NCBI GenBank assembly: GCA_030704615.1
Contig: CM060731.1
Span: 51,460,001-51,524,000, forward strand
Direction: 5' to 3'
Length of the DNA stretch: 64,000 bases
DNA from: Takakia lepidozioides
Taxonomy: Eukaryota; Streptophyta; Takakiopsida; Takakiales; Takakiaceae
Below the pieces are notes generated by a model, which was not told the origin of the DNA, did not search any database, and was given only the letters and a program-made list of their open reading frames with translations. Shown one piece after another: positions 35,293-46,075 of the stretch; position 1 is the stretch's first letter, and the number at the start of each line of letters is the position of its first letter. A program made the translations under genes and the position numbers.

Positions 35293-36022
35293 TGTCGCGC
35301 ACCTCCCTTCGGTAAGCTCCCCTTCACGTCATAGTTACTTGCTTTGATGCGCACGCCTGACTCCCAACCTGGCCGCCGGGCCAACTTGGAGCTTCGGCTG
35401 CTCACCGAAACATAACGGTCCCCCCTTCGCTTCTCCCAAGGAACCCTCCACCGATTTGGAACCAGCGGGAATTCCCTTTGGTAGTTGGCAGTCCGGAACA
35501 GCTCCCCACTCTTTGGTCGCTTTCCGGCTCGCTCGCTTACTCACTAGTTTTTGGTCACCAACGGGCTTGCACCGTTCTCGGGGTTACTACTCCCTATATA
35601 TACTTCTGTAGCTGTCCGCGGGGGTTTCACAACCAGCCATGCCATTTTATGGCGAACCACCACGAAGACCCTCGATTCCCGGTGGTGAGTCGCGGTGAGT
35701 CTTGGCCCACTCACCGCGGCCCCAATGGACCGTGATGAGTCCCAAGACTCCTCACGACTCCCATCTCAAGGTCTCCACCCCATGGTGAGTCCTATGCCAC
35801 CCCCACTAAGTCCCGCTAAGCTACCACCACCCCTTGTGGAGCCACCCCCACCGCCTCCCGGTGTGCGGGGCTCCACCTAGTGAGCGCCTCCGCCTCCTTG
35901 AGTGCCCAAGGCACTCAAGGGTGCTTCAGCCCCCGTACCTATCGCTGCTACTGCCCCCACCATAGGGGCAGCCCCTCTTGTGTCCCGACCCCCCCCTGCC
36001 CTCAAGGCAAAGGGCCGCGACA
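35293..36022 (-). repeat. Gypsy-2 3' LTR
   Basis: 730 bp, partner of 41544-42273. The adjoining minus-strand tract GGTAGGGGTG (36023-36032) is the polypurine tract. Confidence 0.95.
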
Positions 36023-36926
36023 CACACCCCTACCAACAGGGAGTCGATGTCCTCATCGACTTGTCCATTTTGTAGAAACGAACATCCAAGTTGTGGCGTC
36101 CCACATCAAGGAGTTTGTTTCCGTACCATGGCGTCCCATGGCAAAGAACCAAACCCCACACTTGACTCTACTCTCCACTAGCTAGTTCGGCTGACTTCCT
36201 TCAAGTCCCGGCCAAGGGTGGAGCCTCTCAAGCTCCTCCCAGTGCACTCTTCTTGGCCTACTTCAAGGCCAAGGAACGATCCTCCCCGAGGATCGAATCG
36301 CCTTACTGCAACAACATTGCTTGCGACCGCTCATGATACCGATTTTGGCATCACCTTGAGCAAGGGTTCCCTGGAACCCTCTTTGACTAGGAAGATAACC
36401 TTGAACCAACCGTGCGCCCCAATCACTACAATTGGGTCCGCCTTGGAATGCTGGCCTGAGGTACGGGAACACGCCGAAGCCGCACTACGACTTCGTCCCG
36501 AGGCTACACGATTATAGTACGTGAACGGAAGCACGTAGCTTCCACGTTAGCCCGCACTACAAGGCAACCCCCTCGGTAGCGCAGTTAGAGTATGCGCACG
36601 CGCCAGGTGCGCACTAGCACGTGAATTCCCAAAGAAGGCGCAAGTTTCCTTGCCCCTTGGATGGGGGTCACCCGATTTCGGCACTACGCAAACACACGAT
36701 TAACCCAATTTACCTCTCCCACTTTTATAAGCTAGCATGCATTCTACACACTAGCCAACCACACCATGCATCACCATTCCAAACAAAATAGGACGCACAA
36801 CATTTGGAATCCATTTCATTTATAACACGTTTTGTACAATACAAGTTTTTGCAATCGGATTCCTAAGCTAGCTAAGCCGGGCTAAGCATGCATTTCCTCC
36901 CCCACGCTCCAAGGTTGATGTCCCCA

Positions 36927-39900
36927 TCAACGCTTCTTTCGCTTTTGAGGTCGCCCTTCGAAAGCTGCAACCGCCTCGGATGCGTTTCCCATTTCTGAGG
37001 CACGCACCCAAGATGCCTCCATATGATGATAGCCCTTCCATTTTACGAGATACTCCGTTTCTCGGTTCCTGAACCTCCTCGACTTAAGTATTGCCTCCAC
37101 CTCGTACTCAGGTTCATTTTCATGATCCAACAGCATAGGTGGCGGACGCAACACTTGATGCCGATTCGGACACGCTTCATCTTTGAAGTAAAGCTTCAAA
37201 AGGGAGACATGGAATACTGGGTGCACCTTGCTGTTTGCCGGCAGCTCCAATTCATACACATCCTCATTCATAACCTTCCGAATGCGAAAGGGTCCCGCAT
37301 ACGGAGGTATGAACTTCGAACTCACTTCCGGAGGTAGTCGGAAATTCTTGATGTTCAACCAGACCTCTGTGCCTGCCTCAAACTTCACTTCCCTCCGCTT
37401 CCGATTCGCCTGCTTTTCATACCTTTTCCTAGCTTTGGCAATATTGTACTTTGCGAGCTTCAACAAACGCTCGCGTTCTTCCAGTACCGCCGCTACTGCC
37501 GGTTCCTCAACGTCCTGGGCGGCCCAACTTGTCGGCACCAGAGGTGCTTTTCCATAGACCAATACGAAAGGGGAAACTCCCGTTGCGGAGTGTTCTGTGT
37601 TATTATAACAGAACTCTGCCGCGTCTAAGTGTTCCATCCAGTCTGATTGGTCTGCCGACACGTAATTCCGCAAGAATTGCTTCACTACGGAATTCACTCT
37701 TTCCGTTTGGCCGTCCGTCGTAGGTCGGAAGGCGGTGCTCATCTTCAGCCTCGTCCCCATCTTCTTCCAAAGTGTCCTCCAAAATTTACTCGTAAACTTT
37801 GGATCGTGATCCGAGACAATATCCTTCGGGACTCCATGATGCTTTAAGACGTGGGTGAAGTAAAGTCGTCATGTCTCCTGCGCCGTTGCCGTCTCCTTGG
37901 TGGGGATGAAATGGCCCATTTTACTGAACCTATCCACCACCACCATGATTGCATCGAATCCTTTTGACAGCGGCATAGCAGTCATGAAATCCATCGAGAC
38001 GCTTTCCCAAGTCCCCTCTGGAATCGGCAAGGGTTGTAACAGCCCCGCTTGCTTTTTGTACTCGCTCCGGTTTTGTTGGCATGTGGTGCATGTCTTGACA
38101 TACTCCTCTGCCTCCTCCCTCAGTTTGGGCCAGAAATACTCTTTCTTCAGGAGTGCCGCAGTGCGCTTGGCTCCGCCGTGGCCCGCAAGCGGGCTATCAT
38201 GGCATTCTCTCAAGAGGCTGTCTCTGATCCCTCCCTTCGGCACGTAGAGACGCTTTTGCTTATACCGGAGCAGTCCATTTTGCAAGTGGAACTGCAATTT
38301 AACCCCCATCCTCAAGTCCTGCATCACGGACTTTGCCAGCTCATCCTTCTGGTAAGCCTTCCGGATCTTCCTTTGGAGCGCCGTCTCGCCCTTGTACACC
38401 AACAAGAGCTGCTGCTTTCTACTTAAAGCATCGGCCACCACGTTGTCTCGTCCCGGTTTGTACTGGATATCCACATCGAACACCGCCAAAGTATCTTGCC
38501 ACCTAAGTTGTTTTGGGGATAACTTGGGCTGCGTCGCAAAATACTTCACCGTGACATTGTCCGTGAACACCTTCACTGGGTTGGAACCAACATAGTGGCG
38601 CCAAAGCTCAAGACAGTGCACCACCGCCTTCATCTATTTTTTGTGCGTCGGCCACCGTCGCTCCACTTCATTCAGTTTCTTACTTTCGTAAGCCACTGGA
38701 CGTTCATTTTGCATAAGTACACCCCCAATCGCGAAGTCCGACGCATCTGTATGAATCTCAAATGGACGATCGAACTCCGGGGTTTTCAAGACTGGAGCTT
38801 CCGCCATCCGCTACTTCAATTCAGCAAAAGCTTGGCCACAAAATGTGTTCCATACCCAGACTTTGGATTTACACAGAAGGTCTGACAGCGGCCCCGCAAT
38901 CTTGGCGAAATTTCTCACATACTTCCGGTAATAGGAGGCGAGTCCTAGGAAGGATCGCACTCCCGGGACCGAAGTCGGAGGCTCCCACTCCAAGATCGCC
39001 CTCACCTTTCTGTCATCCATTTTGATCCCATCCTGTGTAATCACATGCCCCAAGAACTCCACTTTTGTGACCTCGAATTCGCACTTTGAAGCTTTGGCAT
39101 ACAGCTTCCCTTCCCGCAATTTTTGGAACACCCTTTTCAGGTGCTCCAGGTGCTCCTCCTTTGTTTTCGAGTACACCAAGATGTCGTCGATGTACACGAT
39201 CACAAAGTCATCCAACCACTCCTGGAAAAGGCTGTTCATCAGCGTGCTAAATGTCGCTGGTGCATTGGTAAGCCCAAAAGGCATCACCAAGAACTCATAT
39301 GAACTATACCTTGTCCTGCACGCGGTCTTCTCCTCATCTCCTTCCGCCACCCGAATTTGGTGATAGCCGGAGCGCAAGTCGATCCGGCTGAAATACTTCG
39401 CTCCTGCCAACCGATCGAAGAGGTCGTCGATCCTTGGCAAAGGGTACCGGTTTTTGATAGTCACCTTATTCAGAGCCCTGTAATCGACACACATCCGCAG
39501 CGTCCCATCCTTCTTGTCTGCAAATAGCACCGGGGCTCCGTGAGGTGACTTACTCGGCCGGATGTACCCCTTTGACATTAATCCTTGAGCTGAGTCTTCA
39601 GCTCGACCAACTCCCTGTGGCTCAACCGGTAGGGTGCCTTGGCAGGCGGTTCCGATCCCGGTGTCACCTCAATCTTGTGGTCAACTCCTCTTCGCGGTGG
39701 CAAGTCGCTTGGTAAATCCTCCGGCATCACATCCTGGTATTTCTCCAAGATCCCCTTGATCCAATCTGGGCTCGGCTCCCCATCGCCTTCTCCCTTCACT
39801 TCTCTAATGTAAAGCAAAAACTGGGGCTCGTGTGCCTCCTCCACAGCCCACTCCCTTGCTGACAGAAGGTTTATTCGCCCTCCCACGGATTTGGGCATTT

Positions 39901-41487
39901 CCGACACTCTTAAAACCTCGCCACCATTCCCACATGGCAGCGTGACCACTCTCTTGCGGCCATCTATGACCGCTCCGGATTTGCTCAAAAAGGTCATCCC
40001 CAAAATGATATCCACTCCATCGATCTCGCAGATGGTGAAGTTCTCACATCCCTCCCAACTCCCCAGTTGAAGAGGAACATCAAACGCCAACCTTGTCGCC
40101 AACTGTGGTTCTCCTTTGGCAGAACGCACCTCAATAGAGGCCCCCACGTCACTTGTCAGGAGTCCCAACTTTCGCGCCGTCGCCGGCGTCATGAAGGAGT
40201 GCGACGCTCCTGTGTCCACCAACAACGACACGTTAGTACCGGATATTATCCCATCCACGAACAATAACTGACTCCCTTTACGCAGGGCGCCAGTTTCCTG
40301 ATACAACTCACAAGAATAGTTGCCTACCTTGCAAGTCCTGGCGACCACCGCTTCCACCAAGCGACTGATGGTATCTTCCGACAGCTCCGTGGTTGCCCGA
40401 GTCATGTTCAATTGACGAGGTTTTGTGCACTTCTTGGCCATGTGCCCGGGCTCCCCGCAATTAAAACACACTCCATCAAAGGTCGCCTTCTGTCCGCCAT
40501 AAGCCGCTCCACCCGCTTTTCCTTTCGAAGCACCGGGTGCCGCCTTGACGTGTGAAGGCCCTCCCTTCGATTTCCACGTGCCATTGTCGCCGCGTGGCCT
40601 ATCCCACTTCTTTTCCGGTCGGAAGGAGTCACCTTCCCGCCGGGTCTTCTTGTGGTTCAGCTCCGTACGGCCTTGTCTCTCACCCCTAGGGACATCCGAG
40701 AAACATTCAGCCCTCTCAATTGCCTCGTTCAAAGTCTTGGGTGGCTTCTCCTCCAACTTCCGCCTGGCCCATGGGGCCAGTCCCGCCACAAAGTTGAAGA
40801 CCATTTCTGGTTCTGCCATGTCTGCGACTTCGAGCAACAGCACATTGAAAGCCTGGACATACCCCCGAATGTCATCTGTTTGCTTCAAACTCCTCATCTT
40901 GTCCCGGGCAATCTAGGACGCGTTGAGGGGCACAAACTGTCTCTTCATCAATTCCTTGAACCCACTCCAGTTCAAGGTTTCCGGGCTTGGGCCTCGGTCG
41001 TGAAGGCGTTTCTGCCACCATTGTTGAGCATAGCCCCTCAAATAGGTGGGAGCCACTTCCACCCGATCCTCGTCACTCAACTTGGCCGCCCGGAAGTACT
41101 GCTCTAGCTCCAGGAGCCAGGTGTTGAGTGCCTTCCGATTTCGGACGCCCTCGAAGGTGCCGGGTTCCTTAGGCTTCACCTTAAACTTTGCCTTAGTGGA
41201 AGTGGCATTAGCCGCCTTCAACACGTCTTTCAACGTCCCGCCAAACTGCGCCAACAACCCTTCCCAAAAGGCTGCTGGCATGGGAGGCATCTCTTGGTTT
41301 GTCGGAACTCTCAAGGATTCCTCGGGCTCCGACTCCTTGGATTCCTCCCGCTCTTGAGCGGCCTCGTTTTCGGAAACATGCATCGCTTCCTCAAACGGCT
41401 GCCTCGGTGACACGTCGCCCCCATCGGGCTCACCAGGATCATCGTCTTTTGGGCCGTTCCGCTTTCGCTTCGGCTTGCCCGACCCCA
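36927..41487 (-). pseudogene. Gypsy-2 gag-pol with chromodomain
   Basis: Gag starts MGSGKPKRKRNGPKDD at 41487, with a TAG at 40913-40915, the knuckle CFNCGEPGHMAKKC and protease LLVDTGASHSFM. A one-base loss at 39578 shifts to reverse transcriptase ([18 protein letters not shown], catalytic YIDDILVYS). TAG at 38808-38810 and 38634-38636 interrupt RNase H (FTDNVTVKYFATQPKL). Integrase has the finger CTTCQQNRSEYK, Asp in VSMDFMTAMP, Asp in VSDHDPKFTSKFW and Glu in TDGQTERVN. The C-terminus is a chromodomain (YEVEAIL, EYLVKWKGY, ASWV), which binds methylated histone H3 in chromoviruses. Bases 36033-36926 are the untranslated 3' part. Confidence 0.93.
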
Positions 41488-41528
41488 TGATGAGGCCAAT
41501 CCCAAGGACGATCGCGTACTGAATTCTA

Positions 41529-41541
41529 GGCTCTGATACCA
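41529..41541 (-). other. Primer-binding site TGGTATCAGAGCC
   Basis: Complementary to the 3' end of initiator tRNA-Met, two bases inside the LTR. This is the standard plant arrangement, unlike the half-tRNA sites of the two copia families here. Confidence 0.92.
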
Positions 41542-41543
41542 AG

Positions 41544-42273
41544 TGTCGCGCACCTCCCTTCGGTAAGCTCCCCTTCACGTCATAGTTACTCGCTTTGATG
41601 CGCGCGCCTGACTCCCAACCTGGCCGCCGGGCCAACTTGGAGCTTCGGCTGCTCACCGAGACATAACGGTCCCCCCTTCGCTTCTCCCAAGGAACCCTCC
41701 ACCGATTTGGAACCAGCGGGAATTCCCTTTGGTAGTTGGCAGTCCGGAACAGCTCCCCACTCTTTGGTCGCTTTCCGGCTTGCTCGCTTACTCACTAGTT
41801 TTTGGTCACCAACGGACTTGCACCGTTCTCGGGGTTACTACTCCCTATTTATACTTCTGTAGCTGTCCGCGGGGGTTTCACAACCAGCCAGGCCATTTTA
41901 TGGCGAACCACCACGAAGACCCTCGATTCCCGGTGGTGAGTCGCGGTGAGTCTTGGCCCACTCACCGCGGCCCCAATGGACCGTGATGAATCCCAAGACT
42001 CCCCACGACTCCCACCTCGAGGTCTCCACCCCGTGGTGAGTCCTATGCCACCCCCACTAAGTCCCGCTAAGCTACCACCACCCCTTGTGGAGCCACCCCC
42101 ACCGCAACCCGGTGTGCGGGGCTCCACCTAGTGAGCGCCTCCGCCTCCTTGAGTGCCTTGGGCACTCAAGGGGGCTTCAGCCCCCGTACCTATCGCTGCT
42201 ACTGCCCCCACCACAGGGGCAGCCCCTCTTGTGTCCCGACCCCCCCCTGCCCTCAAGGCAAAGGGCCGCGACA
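41544..42273 (-). repeat. Gypsy-2 5' LTR
   Basis: 730 bp, partner of 35293-36022, followed on minus by the primer-binding site. Confidence 0.95.
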
Positions 42274-42278
42274 TTCAC

Positions 42279-45055
42279 AATCCGAATCAGAACCTTCCGT
42301 AGAAGACACAGGAGGTGAAGGTGGCCTAAACCGCACACCTCGTCTCGTGTACCCACTAGTATCGCTAGTGCTCGAACCGGCACTGTCCCCAGCAACTAGT
42401 GGCACCTCCGTGTTGACAAACTGTCACTCAACCGGTCATGAACATGTCCCTAACCCCCTCTCCACAAGGTACCGGGTAGAGAACCTGTTGCGGCTTATGG
42501 TTTGGAATACTAGGTTCCTAACATAGCCTACACCTGCACCTGCATCCACCGCAAGCACTCCTATGGTTGGCTGGTCATCACCACCAACCTCACCACAGGA
42601 GAAACAATGATGGTCTGACTGGTCATCACCCCAGCCTCATCATCGACAGCTTGCTCTAGGACTGGCCGGTGATCAAATCCGGACTAATCACCTATAAAAA
42701 CAAGCGCCCACACAAAACTAACATGGTGCACAATCAAGCATGCAGGTATGGAGGGGATCCAAACACAAGAAATCAGAATGACAACTCCCCCACACCAAAA
42801 ACAACTCCACGGTGTTGCTCCTACAAGGACACCCCAGCCCAAACCCGGACTGACTCTTGCCTCCACCTACGAAAAGGTCTTGGCCTAATGAGAGGGTGGA
42901 AAACTACAAGGAAGAGAAGCTAAAGCAATGCCTAACCCCAGCATGCCCTCATCCCAACATTCTTCCTCTCCTCTCTTCCCTCACTTGCATGACCATGGGA
43001 ATATCATGAAGATACTCCTCAAACCGCCCTCCACGAGCTTCAAAATTCGGCCTTCAAGACCACATGCCACCTTAGGTAGTCCACTAGTACCTCCACGAGT
43101 TAGCACAGGCCATCCACAGGTCAACACGGGCCACCACAGACCAGCACAGGCCCACACAGATCACTGGTCACAGCCGTCACAGCCCCACACAGGCCACAGC
43201 CCCACAGTCCATCATAGCCCCAAAGGCCACATATCACAGCCTGTCACAGCCCTACACAGGTCACGGGATCACAGCCCCACAGGCCACAGCCCGTCACAGC
43301 CCCAAAGGCCACATATCACAGCCTGTCACAGCCCCCAAGGCCACAGGTCACAGTCTGTCACAGCCCATCACAACCCGAAAGGCCACAGGCACAGCCTGTC
43401 ACAGCCCTACAAAAGTCATAGGGGTCACAGCCCCAAAGGCCACAGCCTGTCACAGCCCTACACAGGTCACAAGGGTCACAGCCCCAAAAGCCACAGCCTA
43501 TCATAGCCCGTCACAGCCCCATCCATGGCCACTCATGGCAGTTTAGCCATTTCTCCAAGGGGTTTAGCCACGCCGCCCTAGGGTTTGTGTCTCTTGGACT
43601 CTAGGCTTCTTTGCACCGAGCTATGGCGGCTATGAAGAAATCAGCAAGGTATTCTTGCTCTTTCGGCTCCCACACACCACCAATAGTAGCCCTAAGCCAT
43701 GAGGAAGATGGTTGCCACAAACCAAGCTTTCTTCTCACTTAGACTCCCCAAACACGCCACTAAACTCAATGTCAAACAACCAAGTCTTGCTGGTTTCCAG
43801 CCCTTGTGAGCACTCATTCAAGCGTTTTCCTTGGCCATAGCATCTGTCTTAGAGCCTATTCCAGCCTCCTACACCTGCCACTTCAAGAGCCATGCTCTAT
43901 CTAGGCTTGAGGTTGAAACCCCACCTCACATATGCCCTACAAGTGTTTTTCTTTCACCCAAGTGGGAACCAGCCCTAGCCCTTCTATTCTAGCTCTCTAA
44001 AGCTTGAAAACAAAAGCCCAATGGACTGAAGGCATGCTCCACACATGCCCCACTCTCACCACAAGAGAATCAGCCCCTTTGTTTCCTTTCTTGCACCCAC
44101 CAACCTGAAAATACAAGCTTCAGCGGGCTGGAAGCATGCTCCACACATGCCCTACAGGGAAACCAGCCCCTTCCTTCCTTTCTTGCACTCCCAGACCTGA
44201 AAGTACAAGCCTTCAACGGGCTGAAAGCATGCTCCACACATGCGTTGCCCTCACATAAGAGAAGTCAGCCCTTCCCTCTTCCTTGCTTGCCCTCCAAGCT
44301 TGAAGATGGAAGCTTCAATGGGTTGCATGCATGCTCCACACATGCATCCTCTTCACACAAGAGGTAATATCAGCCCACTATCTTGGCTCCTTGATGCTCT
44401 CTAAGACAAGACTAAGCACTCCAGAGCCCTTGCCAAGCTCCTGCAACCCTAAGGCTTACATTTCCAGCCACAAGACACTCCTCTTGTGGTGCAAGAGCTC
44501 TTCTTCTAAGCTCTGAAACCCTAGGTGCAGATTCCATGGCCTTGCCGCACCTCTTAGCTCCTGTTCCAGCCCTGCTCTTGCAATGACAAGAGCCCTCTCA
44601 ATGCTGAAGCTCAAGATTGAAACCCAATCTCAACATATTCCACAAAGTGCACTGATTTGCCCCAAGCCAAATCAGCCCTTTCGCTTGGTCTTGCAATCCT
44701 TCACATAATGAAAGCTTGCATTCCCAAGTCCAGTTCTCAGCTTTGCCACCAAAGCCACTATAACCTACTCTTGACTGGTCCTCTTCCCAATCGTGCTTGC
44801 TCATGCATGTACACAATCTGAAACCATCAAGGTGCTCTACAATTACCTGTAGCATGGTGCTTTCATCTCTAAAGCTGAAGATCGAATGCCAAGGTCTACC
44901 ACCTCGTAACCCACATCACCTCCGCTTCTAACAACCAAGAGCTCTACGGTGCTCCTTGCATAACAACCTGGTTTCTCTCATTCTCAAGCAAAAACCACAA
45001 GTGCTACAACTAACTCGTATCTGGCACTCACAGATACGAGCTCATCTTTCTCGAG
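42279..45055 (-). other. Gypsy-1 leader with internal repeats
   Basis: Non-coding stretch between S' and gag. 43085-43520 is a degenerate array of CACAGCCC / GGCCACAGCCTGTCACAG units. 43920-44360 holds four units of roughly 90-130 bases, each with GCATGCTCCACACATGC, whose ends GCATG..CATGC pair. The open frame 42928-43506 is a by-product of the CACAG array. Confidence 0.6.
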
Positions 45056-45382
45056 TGATAAAGAAGAAGAATACAAACACAAGCTCATGCGAGCTCACAA
45101 AGCTGAAGCATAAACTCATGCATATATAACCTCATCACTCAAATACAAGTCAAGCCAAGTGCACCCCACGCCATGGGGAATCCACACTACGGCACCATAG
45201 CTAGGCGCGGTGAGGCTCAACTCGAGAAAGATGAGCCTCCCGCGCTTGCCGTGAAGATAACCACTCCAGGGCCTAAATCTGCCTTGACCCCTGGATTGAC
45301 ACTTGGGCCAATCCCAAATGTCAATATGTAAAAGCTAGCTATTTCCTAGCTAGTTTCACACTAGTGATAAAATAACTTGACA
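45056..45382 (-). repeat. Gypsy-1 5' LTR piece S'
   Basis: 327 bp, about 97% like 27606-27932. It meets piggyBac coding sequence directly at 45383. The R part expected in a full LTR is absent here. On the inner side a perfect hairpin (CTCGTATCTG / CAGATACGAG, 45014-45040) lies close by. Confidence 0.8.
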
Positions 45383-46075
45383 CCTTGTTGTTTTATGACA
45401 TGACAACCAAAGACATATATGCCACAGGGACTGTGAAACCAGCACACATTGGGTTTCCCTCTTATTTGGACTCAGGGATTCGTGGAGAGAGAGGCAGACA
45501 AGACTACCGCATCTAAAAAATTGACAGCAACTGTTGCTTGGTTTGACATAAAGTGTGTTCACCTGTTGAGTACTACTTTTAGCCCGGTTGCCGATGTTTG
45601 TTTCATTATCAGGTGGCACAATGGTGCTAGAAGGCTTGTCCCTACTTCCTCCTGTTGTGAAACACTACTAGAAGCATATGAGGGGTGTTGATGTGTAGAA
45701 TCAATTGAGAGAATACTACAGTGTGAGATCACAAATGATGGCACCATCTTTATTTCCACTCTGTAGACACGTCTCTAGTGAATTCATATATGTTGTATAT
45801 TGCTTTTATGGGATCGAGAGGGAGAAGACCTTTGTCACACAGGTTGTTCAATATTGAAGTAGCTAATGGACTAACTCGTGGCTAGGTTGGTCCCAAGAAA
45901 ACAGTTCAAGTAGGGTCACAGGTGGCCAATCCCAATGCATTTCACTACTCCCAGCTCAAGAGTAGTAGGAGACGCAAGTGTGTTGAGTGTGGATAGAGAC
46001 AGAGGTATTTTTGTGCATCCTGTAGGGATGTCCCAATATGCTTAGGACGTTGCTTTTTGAAATACCGCAACGCCC
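45383..46075 (+). pseudogene. piggyBac-type transposase, right part with C-terminal zinc finger
   Basis: Resumes with LLFYDMTTKDIYATGTVKP, exactly what follows MD.FF in piggyBac proteins. After stops and shifts it continues KLTATVAWFDIK, then KHMRGVDV and REYYSVRSQ (the GVD motif carries the last catalytic Asp), and ends in a Cys-rich finger (RRRKCVECG, RYFCASC, CLGRCFLKY). Several in-frame TAG codons and frameshifts show it is inactive. Confidence 0.75.

Larger units (their letters stand above)
35293..42273 (-). mobile_element. Gypsy-2: complete Ty3/gypsy chromovirus, TSD TTCAC
   Basis: 6981 bp, inserted in the leader of Gypsy-1. Flanked by an exact 5-bp duplication TTCAC (35288-35292, 42274-42278). 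LTRs of 730 bp begin TGTCGCG and end CGCGACA and differ at roughly 18 positions (about 2.5%). The primer-binding site and polypurine tract are in place. It is younger than Gypsy-1 by nesting, and slightly by LTR divergence. Confidence 0.96.
27429..45382 (-). mobile_element. Gypsy-1: Ty3/gypsy element with cytosine methyltransferase and PHD finger (holds nested Gypsy-2)
   Basis: Inserted into the piggyBac gene with target duplication CCATT on the left and CCTT (one base lost) on the right. On minus: LTR piece S', leader with repeats, gag, protease, cytosine-5 DNA methyltransferase, reverse transcriptase, RNase H, integrase, PHD finger, polypurine tract, then LTR pieces R, S, R. Gypsy-2 (35293-42273) sits upstream of gag, so Gypsy-1's own length is about 11 kb. 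The two S copies differ by about 10 of 327 bases. All coding blocks carry stops or shifts. Confidence 0.85.

Noticed and set aside
35880-36185. Open frames within the Gypsy-2 3' LTR region
   Set aside because: Frames in LTR sequence, with near-identical frames in the other LTR. Non-coding.
42928-43506. 192-codon frame rich in His, Pro and Ser
   Set aside because: Produced by the CACAG tandem array in the Gypsy-1 leader.
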